The translations under genes were made by a program, and so were the position numbers. From Bacilli bacterium (GTDB taxonomy: Bacteria; Bacillota_I; Bacilli_A; RFN20; CAG-826), in NCBI GenBank assembly GCA_017940265.1, contig JAGAYY010000061.1, positions 1 through 42,200 of the forward strand: a DNA stretch of 42,200 nt. Reading direction: 5' to 3'. The notes beneath the pieces are model-generated. The model worked only from the letters and a program-made list of their open reading frames with translations. It was not told the origin of the DNA and did not search any database. Below, one piece after another: positions 1-8,278 of this stretch. Numbering within the stretch: position 1 is the first letter of the stretch; each line of letters starts with the position of its first letter.

Positions 1-1395
1 ATCTTCCAATATATATCCATCTGGGTAGTTCCTACCCGATATCCCTACGTTACCAGCTTTACCATTCCAATTAATATAATCTTCATTTAAAAACTGATCC
101 GTTACAGGAATATATTCTCTTCTTGGATTAGATAATCCTTTTAGAGGTATTGGGAAATAATAACGAGCTTCTTGTCGAAATAATCTCATGATGTTATAAG
201 CTCCAACTGCATCGGCGTTATAGATATCGTTACCGTCTACAAATAAACCACGATGTTTTCTTTTTGCTTTATCATAATATTTTTTTGATACAGTTAATGA
301 TTTAGGAGAACATCCTGAAGAATATGCTTCATCGATGATAACTAGTTCAATTCCAACTTGTTTCAACTTATAAGAAAGATATTCATAGATTCTAGCAAAA
401 CATATAGCTCTCATATTCTGGTTATATCGATGCTTATCTTTGTTAGAATTAAACTCTTTCTTTTGATGAAGAATACCCATGACATCTCCAACAATCACCT
501 TAGAGATATCGTGGTTATTGCAGTAGTTAACAATATATCTAGATGCACGATGGAGGATGAGATTAATCCTTTTATTCTTAAGCTCATATAAATGTTTAAT
601 CCTATTAGTGGAGACTCCTTTCTTATGATGGGGATAACATTTATCGTAGTTAGATTGATAATAAGCAATTCTTTTAGAAAAATAGTAATTGATGTTTAAC
701 AAAGATTGACCTGAGACAATAAATGAAGATCCGTTATTGTCATAGACTGTTAACAGGTTCTTTGTGCCAATATCGATGCTTATATAATGCTTATTATCTT
801 CTTTTAATGGTTTGCTATCTTCTTCATAGACGATATAGACTTTATATCTATTCTTATCCATATATGCGAATTCGACTTGTTTAATAATAGAGAAAGTTCT
901 TTTTAGAGGAACATAGAAGAAGTCTTTCTTTATGTTATATTTTTCTTCTAGGTGTTCTTTAAGCCTTTTAGGAATAGAAAAGCGGATTTGACTATCAATG
1001 ACCTTAATAGAATTCTGAAGGTATTTAAAGTTTGTGTGAGAGCCATCTTTCTTATAATAAGGTGACTTTGGTTCTCCTTCATATTCTTTTAAGTGTCCTT
1101 TCTCTTTCCTATATTCATATCTACTTTTAAGAGCAAAATAGCTCTTCCAAGCTTCATTAAGTCTAGCGAGAACATCTTGACTAGTTTGACTAGGTAAAGA
1201 CTTATACCAGATATTATCTTTCAATCTTTTCTTTTGATCATACCAATCTGGCATTATGTCAAACCCTAGAGACTTATATTCTTTTCTTTCATAATTGCCA
1301 ACGTTATATAACTTACTAGCAGCGTAAGAGAGATGTCCAAGGATGACAGACATCGTTTCATTTACTCTTAATTCAAATTGATAAGTTAGTAGCAT
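1..1395 (-). CDS. tnpB: TnpB, IS605-type RNA-guided RuvC nuclease (partial, runs off left edge)
   Basis: An open frame of 465 codons runs from the ATG at 1395 to the window edge with no stop. RuvC-I is visible as SIDIGTKNLLTVYD (catalytic Asp about residue 208) and RuvC-III as NADAVGAYNI (Asp about 395). The RuvC-II region reads VIVGDVMGILHQKKEF: the usual Glu position is Gly, and a Glu occurs about ten residues later (314). The expected four-cysteine zinc ribbon is absent; the region holds YSSGCSPKS and RGLFVDG instead. This resembles the TnpB group with signatures like YTSKCSF and RGLF rather than the ISDra2 type. In this family the protein cuts DNA guided by a transposon-end RNA and helps keep the element. 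The start follows the tnpA stop after one base, so translation is probably coupled. The C-terminus is not visible. Confidence 0.88.
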   Translation of the reverse strand, partial: MLLTYQFELRVNETMSVILGHLSYAASKLYNVGNYERKEYKSLGFDIMPDWYDQKKRLKDNIWYKSLPSQTSQDVLARLNEAWKSYFALKSRYEYRKEKGHLKEYEGEPKSPYYKKDGSHTNFKYLQNSIKVIDSQIRFSIPKRLKEHLEEKYNIKKDFFYVPLKRTFSIIKQVEFAYMDKNRYKVYIVYEEDSKPLKEDNKHYISIDIGTKNLLTVYDNNGSSFIVSGQSLLNINYYFSKRIAYYQSNYDKCYPHHKKGVSTNRIKHLYELKNKRINLILHRASRYIVNYCNNHDISKVIVGDVMGILHQKKEFNSNKDKHRYNQNMRAICFARIYEYLSYKLKQVGIELVIIDEAYSSGCSPKSLTVSKKYYDKAKRKHRGLFVDGNDIYNADAVGAYNIMRLFRQEARYYFPIPLKGLSNPRREYIPVTDQFLNEDYINWNGKAGNVGISGRNYPDGYILED

Positions 1396-1396
1396 A

Positions 1397-1807
1397 TTAT
1401 TCCTTTTCTTGGTTTTGAATATATTGTCTTATCGCTTCTTCTGATATAGAACCAATTGTTTCTACATAATAAGAAGGATTCCATAACTCTCCATTCCATA
1501 ACTCTTTAGATATTTCAGGAAATTCCTTTAATAATAATCTTCCAGATATTCCTTTCATCATCTTTGCAATATATGAGATTGATATTTTCGGTATAGCGGA
1601 GACAAATACATGAACATGATCTTTCATCCCGACTTCAATCTCTGCGATTTCAAATCCTTTTTGTTTACCAACATCAATTAATATTTCTTTTAATCTTCTT
1701 TCAATATCAGTGTTTAATATTTTCCTTCGATATTTAGTAGACCAAACAATATGATAGTTGATGTTAAAAACACATGTTCGTCCATGCCTTAGTTCATCCA
1801 TATCCAT
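1397..1807 (-). CDS. tnpA: IS200/IS605 Y1 transposase TnpA
   Basis: A 136-residue protein of the usual length for this family. The HUH motif is HVHVF (His64, His66), and the catalytic tyrosine is expected at Tyr129 in IRQYIQNQ. The stretch SYYVETIGSISEE, just before the tyrosine helix, is characteristic. The enzyme excises and inserts single-stranded element DNA using hairpins at the ends, through a 5'-phosphotyrosine link. All key residues are present, so it looks intact. Translation may begin at Met1 or Met3. tnpB follows after one base. The element sits just upstream of an ATPase gene on the opposite strand. Confidence 0.93.
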   Translation of the reverse strand: MDMDELRHGRTCVFNINYHIVWSTKYRRKILNTDIERRLKEILIDVGKQKGFEIAEIEVGMKDHVHVFVSAIPKISISYIAKMMKGISGRLLLKEFPEISKELWNGELWNPSYYVETIGSISEEAIRQYIQNQEKE

Positions 1808-1832
1808 TTCCCCTACGTATAGTATATCAAAA

Positions 1833-1852
1833 AAGTGGTATTTTTACCACTT
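1833..1852. repeat. Perfect 8-bp stem-loop upstream of tnpA, candidate IS end hairpin
   Basis: AAGTGGTA at 1833-1840 pairs with TACCACTT at 1845-1852 around a TTTT loop. It lies 25 bp upstream of the tnpA start. TnpA proteins of this family bind subterminal hairpins at this place, and such hairpins can also hide the tnpA ribosome site. A role as a transcription terminator is less likely, since no good T-run follows on the minus strand. Confidence 0.5.
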
Positions 1853-2078
1853 AATATTTATATTATTACACAATATTTTTTTCACATATAGTGACAATTA
1901 CAATTCTAACAACCAAGGCTCATTTTCATCTCGGCAGTTGAACAACCGAGGATTCCCATTCGGTGTCCTAAGAACTATCTTCCAAATAGCAAAACTCTCG
2001 GAATGAAAATGCTGAAACTCTCGGAATGATATTGTCAAAACAATCGGATTACAGTAATATAATAACGAGGAAAAAAGC
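1853..2078. other. Gene-free, repeat-rich region between the IS and the ATPase gene
   Basis: No convincing gene is present. The region holds an inverted repeat CTCGG (1930-1934) / CCGAG (1946-1950) with an 11-base loop, and an imperfect direct repeat (aacaaccaagg at 1908-1918, aacaaccgagg at 1941-1951). A 23-bp tandem duplication at 1992-2037 is listed separately. A TATAAT at 2058-2063 lies too near the ATG (2079) to leave a usual leader. A weak Shine-Dalgarno (GAGG at 2067-2070) precedes the ATPase. Confidence 0.5.
1992..2029 (+). repeat. Direct repeat of aaactctcggaatga, 23-bp period
   Basis: The 15-mer aaactctcggaatga occurs at 1992-2006 and again at 2015-2029. The spacing is 23 bp, about two helical turns, so two protein dimers could bind on one face. 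It lies 50-87 bp upstream of the ATPase start and may be an operator for it. It could also simply be a local slippage duplication. Confidence 0.6.
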
Positions 2079-3353
2079 ATGAAATTAGAATATTATAAAA
2101 AGAGAATTATTGATAACATTTTAGAGATGTACCTAGATACATTTGGCGCTATTCTAATTGAAGGTCCAAAATGGTGTGGCAAGACATGGACAAGCAAATA
2201 TCATTCTAATAGCGAATTTCTTCTTGCTGATTCAAAAGGTAACTTTAGCAACAAGAAGCTAGCGATGATAAATCCTGATATGGTATTGGTTGGAAATAGG
2301 CCAAGACTTATCGATGAATGGCAAGAGGTTCCTAGTATTTGGGATGCAGTAAGAAGCAAAGTTGATGAAACAGTAGAAAAGGGTCAATATATTTTGACAG
2401 GTTCTGCTACGGTAAATATAAATAATTATGTCCATTCAGGTACAGGAAGAATCGCCAAGTTAAGAATGAGACCTATGTCGCTTTTTGAAAGTGGCTATTC
2501 TGATGGCAAAATATCACTAAAAGAGATATGTGAAGGAACTTCAAAAGATTGCTTTACCGGTGATGTCGATTTAAACAAGATTATTGATTATATCTTAGTA
2601 GGTGGATGGCCAGCAGCTATAGGAATGGATGCGAAGAAAGGAACACTAATTTCCAAAGAATATATAAAATCAGTTTTAAGCAATGATATTTATAAAGTAG
2701 ATGATGTCAAAAGAGATAGTCATAAGGTTGAACTTTTTCTTAAATCACTCGCCAGAAACGAATCTACAACCGTCACTAACAAAACTTTGAAGAACGACAT
2801 CAAAGAAAAAGATTTTGATGACATTAGTGTTGATACAATTACTGATTATTCAAATTTGGTTAACAAGCTATATTTAGTTGAGAATATTAAACCATATTCA
2901 AACAAAATACGTTCTACGTTAAGAGTTAAGCAGAGCGAAAAAAGACATTTTGTCGATCAGTCTTTAGCGTGTGCACTTTTAAACTTAACAAAAGAAAAAT
3001 TGTTAAATGATTTAGAATGCTTAGGTTTTCTTTTTGAATCTCTAGTTGAGAGAGATTTACTTACATACGTTTCTTCTTTTGATGGAACGTTATACCACTA
3101 TCAAGATTATGATGGCAATGAAATTGATGCCATTATCGAAATGGAAGATGGCTCCTGGTGTGGAGTAGAGATTAAGCTGGGAGCGTATCAAATAGAAGAA
3201 GCCGCTAAAAACTTAATTCGTATCAATAATTCGATAAAAAATAAAGGTGGTAATTGTGCCAAATCTCTCTGCGTAATATGTGGTTTATCTAACGCTGCAT
3301 ATATGAGGCCAGATGGCGTATATGTGGTCCCTATCACTTCTTTGAAAGATTAA
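2079..3353 (+). CDS. AAA ATPase with C-terminal DUF4143-type domain
   Basis: 424 residues. The N-terminal AAA part has a Walker A GPKWCGKT (29-36), a Walker B-like LIDEWQEVP (Asp79/Glu80) and a sensor-like YILTGSATV near 104-112. The C-terminal part is the DUF4143 type, with a PD-(D/E)XK-like pair (NEIDAIIE followed by CGVEIKLG). Proteins of this kind are widespread in gut Bacillota and archaea, often in many copies; their cellular role is not established. The gene stands alone on the plus strand next to an IS element and converges with the GNAT gene, suggesting an accessory acquisition. A weak SD (GAGG) precedes the ATG. The domain call is firm; function is unknown. Confidence 0.88.
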   Translation: MKLEYYKKRIIDNILEMYLDTFGAILIEGPKWCGKTWTSKYHSNSEFLLADSKGNFSNKKLAMINPDMVLVGNRPRLIDEWQEVPSIWDAVRSKVDETVEKGQYILTGSATVNINNYVHSGTGRIAKLRMRPMSLFESGYSDGKISLKEICEGTSKDCFTGDVDLNKIIDYILVGGWPAAIGMDAKKGTLISKEYIKSVLSNDIYKVDDVKRDSHKVELFLKSLARNESTTVTNKTLKNDIKEKDFDDISVDTITDYSNLVNKLYLVENIKPYSNKIRSTLRVKQSEKRHFVDQSLACALLNLTKEKLLNDLECLGFLFESLVERDLLTYVSSFDGTLYHYQDYDGNEIDAIIEMEDGSWCGVEIKLGAYQIEEAAKNLIRINNSIKNKGGNCAKSLCVICGLSNAAYMRPDGVYVVPITSLKD

Positions 3354-3367
3354 TCACAATAAACTTA

Positions 3368-3931
3368 TTATTTATCTAGGTACAAAACCATGAATTCTTC
3401 GTCTAGATAAACGCCATTAGGTAAGCGTAACGCTCTTGGTGTTTCTCCTGTCTTAACAAATCCTTTGGATGTATAGAGTCTTTTAGCGGCTTCGTTACTT
3501 TTGATGACTCCTAATTCTAATTGGGTTACTCCACTTCTATTTTTAGCGATATTAATCATTTCATCAAACAAGATTGAACCAATACCCATACCTCTATATT
3601 CATTAGTAATGGCAATGCCTATTGTGCCTCTATGTCTAGTTTTAATATTGCCAAAGAAGTTTAAGAAACAGTTACCAATGATTTGCTCATTATGATAGAC
3701 GGCAAATAAATAACTATTTGGGCTTTTTCTATTGCCCTCAATAAAAGCTTCTTCTTTAGTTATATCATCTAAATATGGTTGATAGTCTTCTGGTAAGCTA
3801 GTGATAAAATCACTAGTTGCAGAGACATTAATAATCGAATCTAATAAATTACGAGCATCAGAAATCTCAGGAGTTTTAATCACTACCTTTAGACCATTCT
3901 TTAATGTAAATTCTTTCGCTTCGTAAATCAT
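3368..3931 (-). CDS. GNAT-family N-acetyltransferase
   Basis: 187 residues. The acetyl-CoA binding loop is visible as YRGMGIGSILFDEM, followed by the family's C-terminal pattern LGVIKSNEAAKRLYTSKGF. The substrate cannot be told; the family includes RimI/RimJ-like protein acetylases, small-molecule acetylases and resistance enzymes. It begins two bases after the pncB stop and is the last gene of the long leftward run from glgC. It converges with the DUF4143 ATPase, 14 bp apart, and no terminator hairpin was seen in that gap. Confidence 0.88.
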   Translation of the reverse strand: MIYEAKEFTLKNGLKVVIKTPEISDARNLLDSIINVSATSDFITSLPEDYQPYLDDITKEEAFIEGNRKSPNSYLFAVYHNEQIIGNCFLNFFGNIKTRHRGTIGIAITNEYRGMGIGSILFDEMINIAKNRSGVTQLELGVIKSNEAAKRLYTSKGFVKTGETPRALRLPNGVYLDEEFMVLYLDK

Positions 3932-3933
3932 AA

Positions 3934-5031
3934 TTAGTAAATTGGATAAGGAACTTTCTTTAATTTATCGTTTTTATAATTAGCGCGGCCTTCTTTAGCT
4001 TGAGGCTCTCCGTCAAGCATGACTAAGTCACCAGTAAAGCCACATGTCATATTATTAACAAAAGATGTACCAACGCCATACATAGTGACAGGTACGCCTA
4101 ATTTCTTCCATTCTCTAATCTTTTCAGCGTTAAATGAGGAAGAAACGGTAATACCAACATAGTTGAAGCCGTTTTCATCTAAGGCTTTTCTTAAAGCGAT
4201 GATGAGTTCTTTACAAACACCATGAGGATCAAAACCACTGGTATCTTTATCATCGAAGTAATGGTCAATTAAAGATTTAGATGTATCCACTCTAACACCT
4301 CTAAGTTTATGACCTAAATGTTTAGCGATGATTAATGTATCTCTAACAACGTTATTATGATAGTCAATTAAGGCTGTGACTTGTTCATCTGGGAAACTAT
4401 TTAAATAGCAATCAGCGGCTTTACAGATATCACCACCACAGATTTGGATTAAAGCATGTGGCATTGTACCCATACCTTTACCACCCCACCATAAACCTTG
4501 AGCGTCGGTACTAACTCTATTAATACCTGCGACATAGGTGGCATAACCATCACCGACTTGGGTGAGGTAATCATCTTGTCTATCGGCCATAGAGAAGACT
4601 GGTGTATCACCAGCGGCATCGAGGACTTCTTTGACGTTTGTGGCTACACTACTTCTGCGTGCTAACACACCATCAATAACGGACTCTAAGAAGCCGAAAT
4701 TTTCATATGTACCAGTAACTTTTAAAACTGGTTCATTAGCCTGAATGATATCGCCATCATTTAAGGCTTCGATTAACAGTTCTTCTGGATGAACAGCGAA
4801 TGTATGAAGGATAGCGATGGCTTCATCAACACCACATAACATTGAGTTATCTCTTCTTTGGAACCATTGCATTGTAACAATATGTCCTTGAAGATTTTCA
4901 CTAACGATTTTACGGCTCTTTAAAAAGTAATTCGCACTGTAGAAACCTTCTCCTAATTCTTTAGGAAAATTAAATGTTTTGTTTGTTAAGCGGGAGATCT
5001 TACCGGCTTTTTTAAGTTCTACTTCCATCAT
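3934..5031 (-). CDS. pncB: Nicotinate phosphoribosyltransferase
   Basis: 365 residues of the short bacterial/archaeal NAPRT form. Recognisable stretches are the N-terminal GFYSANYFLKSRKI, the central GGGDICKA-like QICGGDICKA, the phosphate-binding RVDTSKSLIDHYF and GVGTSFVNN near the C-terminus. It joins nicotinate and PRPP to give nicotinate mononucleotide, the entry step of NAD salvage. The nicotinamidase gene that would supply nicotinate is also in the window, at 40.7-41.2 kb, on the same strand. The start codon overlaps the upstream gene's stop (ATGA), showing translational coupling. A second Met follows directly. Confidence 0.92.
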   Translation of the reverse strand: MMEVELKKAGKISRLTNKTFNFPKELGEGFYSANYFLKSRKIVSENLQGHIVTMQWFQRRDNSMLCGVDEAIAILHTFAVHPEELLIEALNDGDIIQANEPVLKVTGTYENFGFLESVIDGVLARRSSVATNVKEVLDAAGDTPVFSMADRQDDYLTQVGDGYATYVAGINRVSTDAQGLWWGGKGMGTMPHALIQICGGDICKAADCYLNSFPDEQVTALIDYHNNVVRDTLIIAKHLGHKLRGVRVDTSKSLIDHYFDDKDTSGFDPHGVCKELIIALRKALDENGFNYVGITVSSSFNAEKIREWKKLGVPVTMYGVGTSFVNNMTCGFTGDLVMLDGEPQAKEGRANYKNDKLKKVPYPIY

Positions 5032-5522
5032 ATTTCTCTTTCCTCCATTTGGAAAAAATCTTTATTTAAATCGTCATCATTTATTTCATCATCTAAGACG
5101 ATTTCTTTTTCTTCTTCGTTAATATCTAAATCTTTGAATGTGGCCACTCTATCTTCTTTAACAAATGAGCCATTAGCCACTAAGGTATCTTTTCTTACTT
5201 TTACTTTGTAAATATTATCTTCTTTAGCGATATAGAAGCCTGATTCATCTTTACTAAGGAGCATGATATTATATTTACCTAAATAACCATTTAATATGGC
5301 AATTAATTCATAGTTAGGTAAAGTGATTAAACCTTTGATTTTAATCTTTACATACTTCTTTAAATTAAAGATATCGATACGATAGATTTTATCGTTTTTC
5401 TCATAGATAAGTAGGTCACCATCTTGTTTAGGTAACAAGTTCTTTGGAAGTTCATCAAAAATGACACTTAGATAAGCGTTAATTTTATCAAAATGATTAA
5501 TTAATCCATATTTTGCAATCAT
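5028..5522 (-). CDS. Unknown protein, possible DUF4479-like N-terminal region
   Basis: 164 residues, not securely recognised. The stretch GDLLIYEKNDKIYRIDIFN, followed by a Leu/Ile-rich segment, recalls the DUF4479 domain at the start of YtpR proteins. However, the tRNA-binding domain that follows it in YtpR is not evident. The last 50 residues are strongly acidic and probably disordered. No signal peptide or membrane helix is visible. It overlaps trmB upstream and pncB downstream by ATGA junctions, so it is certainly translated within this operon. Its placement next to trmB, near which ytpR lies in Bacillus, weakly supports a link to tRNA. Confidence 0.8.
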   Translation of the reverse strand: MIAKYGLINHFDKINAYLSVIFDELPKNLLPKQDGDLLIYEKNDKIYRIDIFNLKKYVKIKIKGLITLPNYELIAILNGYLGKYNIMLLSKDESGFYIAKEDNIYKVKVRKDTLVANGSFVKEDRVATFKDLDINEEEKEIVLDDEINDDDLNKDFFQMEEREI

Positions 5523-6127
5523 AACTTCTCCAAAATAAGACGATATATAGGTTGACCTAGTTCACGGAAACTAGCTTCATATTCAGTAATCTCATCAAAA
5601 GGATCTTTGCCGTCATATGAATAATTAGCCTCCACTAGTTTAAATGTAGAGTTTTCAAGTATCTCTAAAGAATATGTAAATAGATCATAATTATCAGTTT
5701 TAAAGATGAGTTTTGCCCCTTTTTTAAGGATACGATAATACTGTCCTAAGAAGGAGTCAGAAGTTAACCTTCTTTTCGCGTGTCTTTTCTTTGGCCATGG
5801 ATCAGAGAAATTAAGGAAAATACCTTCCACTGATTCCGCTTCGATTGACGACAAAACTTGACCAGCATCAGCATAAACGAGCTTCGCATTAGTGATTTCA
5901 CCTTCCACGAGTTTTTTAGCGGTAAAGCCAGCGCATGTGACATTACGTTCCATACCAATAAAGAAATTATCAGGATGGTTTTTAGCCATATTGACTAAGA
6001 ATTGACCTTTACCAGAACCAATTTCTAAATAATAATTTTCATAATTATTAATGTTATCAAAAGGACACATTACTTCTGTGTGTTCTTCAATATATGGTTT
6101 AGCCCAAGGTTTATATTTTGTTCTCAT
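5519..6127 (-). CDS. trmB: tRNA (guanine-N7-)-methyltransferase
   Basis: 202 residues, typical length. The SAM-binding motif LEIGSGKGQF and the family signature NFSDPWPKKRHAKRRL are both present, and the C-terminal TEYEASFRELGQPIYRL matches the TrmB tail. The enzyme makes m7G46 in the tRNA variable loop. It begins in a TAATG overlap with the pepV stop and ends in an ATGA overlap with the next gene, so it is mid-operon. Confidence 0.96.
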   Translation of the reverse strand: MRTKYKPWAKPYIEEHTEVMCPFDNINNYENYYLEIGSGKGQFLVNMAKNHPDNFFIGMERNVTCAGFTAKKLVEGEITNAKLVYADAGQVLSSIEAESVEGIFLNFSDPWPKKRHAKRRLTSDSFLGQYYRILKKGAKLIFKTDNYDLFTYSLEILENSTFKLVEANYSYDGKDPFDEITEYEASFRELGQPIYRLILEKL

Positions 6128-7494
6128 TACTTAATTAACTTTCCTAAATCAACGATGGCATGAGCGTAGATTCCCATAGATTCAACGAGATATTCTCTCT
6201 TGGTATTTTCATTCACACCATGCATCTTTGGATCATGACCTGGATATTCCATACCAAAGGCCACGACATTATCCGCTTCTTTAGCGTATGTACCACCACC
6301 AGAAGCGATGATTTGTGTTTCATAGTCTCCAGTTTCTTCTTGATAGACATTTAATAAGGTTGTAATAAGTGGACTATCCTTTGGATAGAAGAGGATTGGA
6401 GAAATACCTTCTACTTCAATTTCAAATGGCTTAGAGGCTTCTTTGATATTGTTAATCATATCTTCCGCTTTCACGGTTTCAACGTGACGGCAGTTAACAG
6501 TGACTTCTAATTCTTCATTTTCATAAGAGAACAAACCAACATTAAGGGAGTTAGTACCCATATTCTCACTATTAGCAGTGGCATTAACACCTGCACCTCT
6601 TGGGTCATTTAATAATTCATATAACTTAATAAAGTCAGCGTTCTTATAATATTCGCCTAAATATTTAATAGCGGCCAAGGCAGCGTTTTTACCCATCCAT
6701 GGGATAGAACCGTGTGCGGCCACACCATTGAATGTTAATAACATTTCTTCCCCTTTAGCGAGGTAGGAATAATCTGCTTCTTGGTTATTTAAATAGGAGA
6801 TGAAGTTAAGATCTTCTTTTAGAAGAACTTCACACTTTTCAATAACAGCGTTACTAGCGACACCACCTTTAATGGATTTAACTTCAGGGAATTTAATATT
6901 CTTTTTAACGTTAAAGCCAATGATGCCTTTTTCAGCGTATGTTAATGGGTACGCACTATCTGGAGAAAAACCATATGTTGGTTGTTTCTTTTTTAAGGTA
7001 TGGAAATAATGTTCCATACAAGCACTACCACGTTCTTCATTACCACCCACTAAGAAACGGACTTGATAGTTACCAAGTAAGTTATTATCTCTTAAGGCTT
7101 TTAAGCCGTAGTAGCAAGAAAGTAATGGGCCTTTATCATCCGCGACACCACGAGCGTATAAGAAACCATCTTTTTCCACCATAGTAAGTGGATCTTGAGG
7201 CCAACCTGTTCCGACTGGAACAATATCAGCGTGGGCCATGATGGTAATATTTTTATCTAATTCGTTTGTTAAGATTTCAACAACGTAGTTACCATAGTTA
7301 TTTACAATAAAGCCATCCTTTCTAGCTAAATCAGCGATAAATTGTAAGGCTTTAGAAACACCTTTACCGAATGGATTATTTTCATCAACGGTTGATTCAT
7401 CATAAGTGGAATCAATAGCGACGAACTCTTTCAAGTTTTCCATCATTTCCGCTTCATAGGAAGCAGTAAGCTTTTTGTAAAAATCCTTTTTCAT
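6127..7494 (-). CDS. pepV: M20-family dipeptidase, PepV-like
   Basis: 455 residues, the usual PepV size. Di-zinc ligands can be placed in MAHADIVPVG (His), VADDKGPL (bridging Asp), GGNEERGS (catalytic Glu pair), SPDSAYP (Asp) and KMHGVNE (C-terminal His). The enzyme is cytoplasmic and hydrolyses dipeptides from oligopeptide breakdown. It lies between coaX (2-bp gap) and trmB (1-base overlap). M20 relatives with other substrates cannot be fully excluded, but the YPGHDPKMHG segment and length fit PepV. Confidence 0.92.
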   Translation of the reverse strand: MKKDFYKKLTASYEAEMMENLKEFVAIDSTYDESTVDENNPFGKGVSKALQFIADLARKDGFIVNNYGNYVVEILTNELDKNITIMAHADIVPVGTGWPQDPLTMVEKDGFLYARGVADDKGPLLSCYYGLKALRDNNLLGNYQVRFLVGGNEERGSACMEHYFHTLKKKQPTYGFSPDSAYPLTYAEKGIIGFNVKKNIKFPEVKSIKGGVASNAVIEKCEVLLKEDLNFISYLNNQEADYSYLAKGEEMLLTFNGVAAHGSIPWMGKNAALAAIKYLGEYYKNADFIKLYELLNDPRGAGVNATANSENMGTNSLNVGLFSYENEELEVTVNCRHVETVKAEDMINNIKEASKPFEIEVEGISPILFYPKDSPLITTLLNVYQEETGDYETQIIASGGGTYAKEADNVVAFGMEYPGHDPKMHGVNENTKREYLVESMGIYAHAIVDLGKLIK

Positions 7495-7496
7495 AA

Positions 7497-8270
7497 CTAC
7501 TCCTTCTTGATATTTTTATTAACGATGATATTGAGTCCATCTAGATTGAGATTCTTATCATAGATAAAACTATCACCAAGTATTTCTTTTACATAAACAG
7601 CGCCACCACCAGTAAGAATATGCTTACATGGGTAGCCGATTTCTTTTTCGATACGATTAATTAAGCCTAAGATCATATCAGCGTGACCATAAGTAATACC
7701 AGCGTTCATAGAACTAAGGGTGTTCTTGGCTAAGATTGACTTAGGAGCGATTAAACTAACTTCTGGAAGTAACGCCGCTTTATTGGAAAGTGATTCCGCA
7801 CTTAATGTTAATCCTGGCATGATAAGACAAGATACGAATGTACCTGTTTTATCAAGTAAGAGAATCTTACTCGCAGTACCAAGGTCAGCGATAATGCATG
7901 GATAACCATATGTTTCTTTAGCACTGACTAAATCGGCAATTAAGTCATTACCAATTTCACTTGGGTTATCAACTTTAATGGATAAACCTGTTTTAGTGCC
8001 TGGACCAATTAAAATTGGTTCGATATTAATTAAGCTTTTTAAAGCATTTAAGATTGATAAATTGATTTGTGGGACAACAGAAGAATAGATGATGTTTTTA
8101 ACATCTTTTAAGTTGATATTTAATTCATTAATCTTGTTTTTGAAAAGATGATAGAATTCATCTTCTGTTAATTTAACATCAGTGTTAAAAGTCATTCTCT
8201 CTTTGAGAGTGTCATTTTCATAAACACCAATCCCAATTGTGGAATTACCAACATCAAAACAAATGTTCAT
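7497..8270 (-). CDS. coaX: Type III pantothenate kinase
   Basis: 257 residues. ASKHA-fold motifs are visible: FDVGNSTIGIGVY at the N-terminus, a GPGTKTGL loop, then NDLIADLVSA and IADLGTASKI. This is the first step of coenzyme A synthesis and needs a monovalent cation in this family. An SD AGGAGAAG at 8272-8279 covers the end of leuS, and the gap to leuS is 8 bp. It shares the long run led by glgC. Confidence 0.95.
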   Translation of the reverse strand: MNICFDVGNSTIGIGVYENDTLKERMTFNTDVKLTEDEFYHLFKNKINELNINLKDVKNIIYSSVVPQINLSILNALKSLINIEPILIGPGTKTGLSIKVDNPSEIGNDLIADLVSAKETYGYPCIIADLGTASKILLLDKTGTFVSCLIMPGLTLSAESLSNKAALLPEVSLIAPKSILAKNTLSSMNAGITYGHADMILGLINRIEKEIGYPCKHILTGGGAVYVKEILGDSFIYDKNLNLDGLNIIVNKNIKKE

Positions 8271-8278
8271 ATCTTCTC

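Larger units (their letters stand above)
1..1860 (-). mobile_element. IS200/IS605-family insertion sequence (tnpA + tnpB), left part of element off-window
   Basis: A Y1 transposase gene and a TnpB gene lie head-to-tail on the minus strand with one base between them, the standard layout of IS605-type elements. The tnpA-proximal end falls somewhere right of 1807. A perfect stem-loop at 1833-1852 is a candidate subterminal end hairpin. The tnpB-proximal end, where the guide (omega) RNA would be encoded, lies beyond base 1. The right boundary given here is approximate, because this family makes no inverted repeats or target duplications from which to read it. Confidence 0.8.

Noticed and set aside
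1..1395. TnpB as a pseudogene
   Set aside because: The frame is open for 465 codons from a coupled ATG to the window edge, with no stop or shift. Only the end is missing, because of the window.
1898..2080. A 60-codon open frame on the minus strand upstream of the ATPase
   Set aside because: It lies wholly in the repeat-rich upstream region of the opposite gene, overlaps its start and has no ribosome site or recognisable protein.
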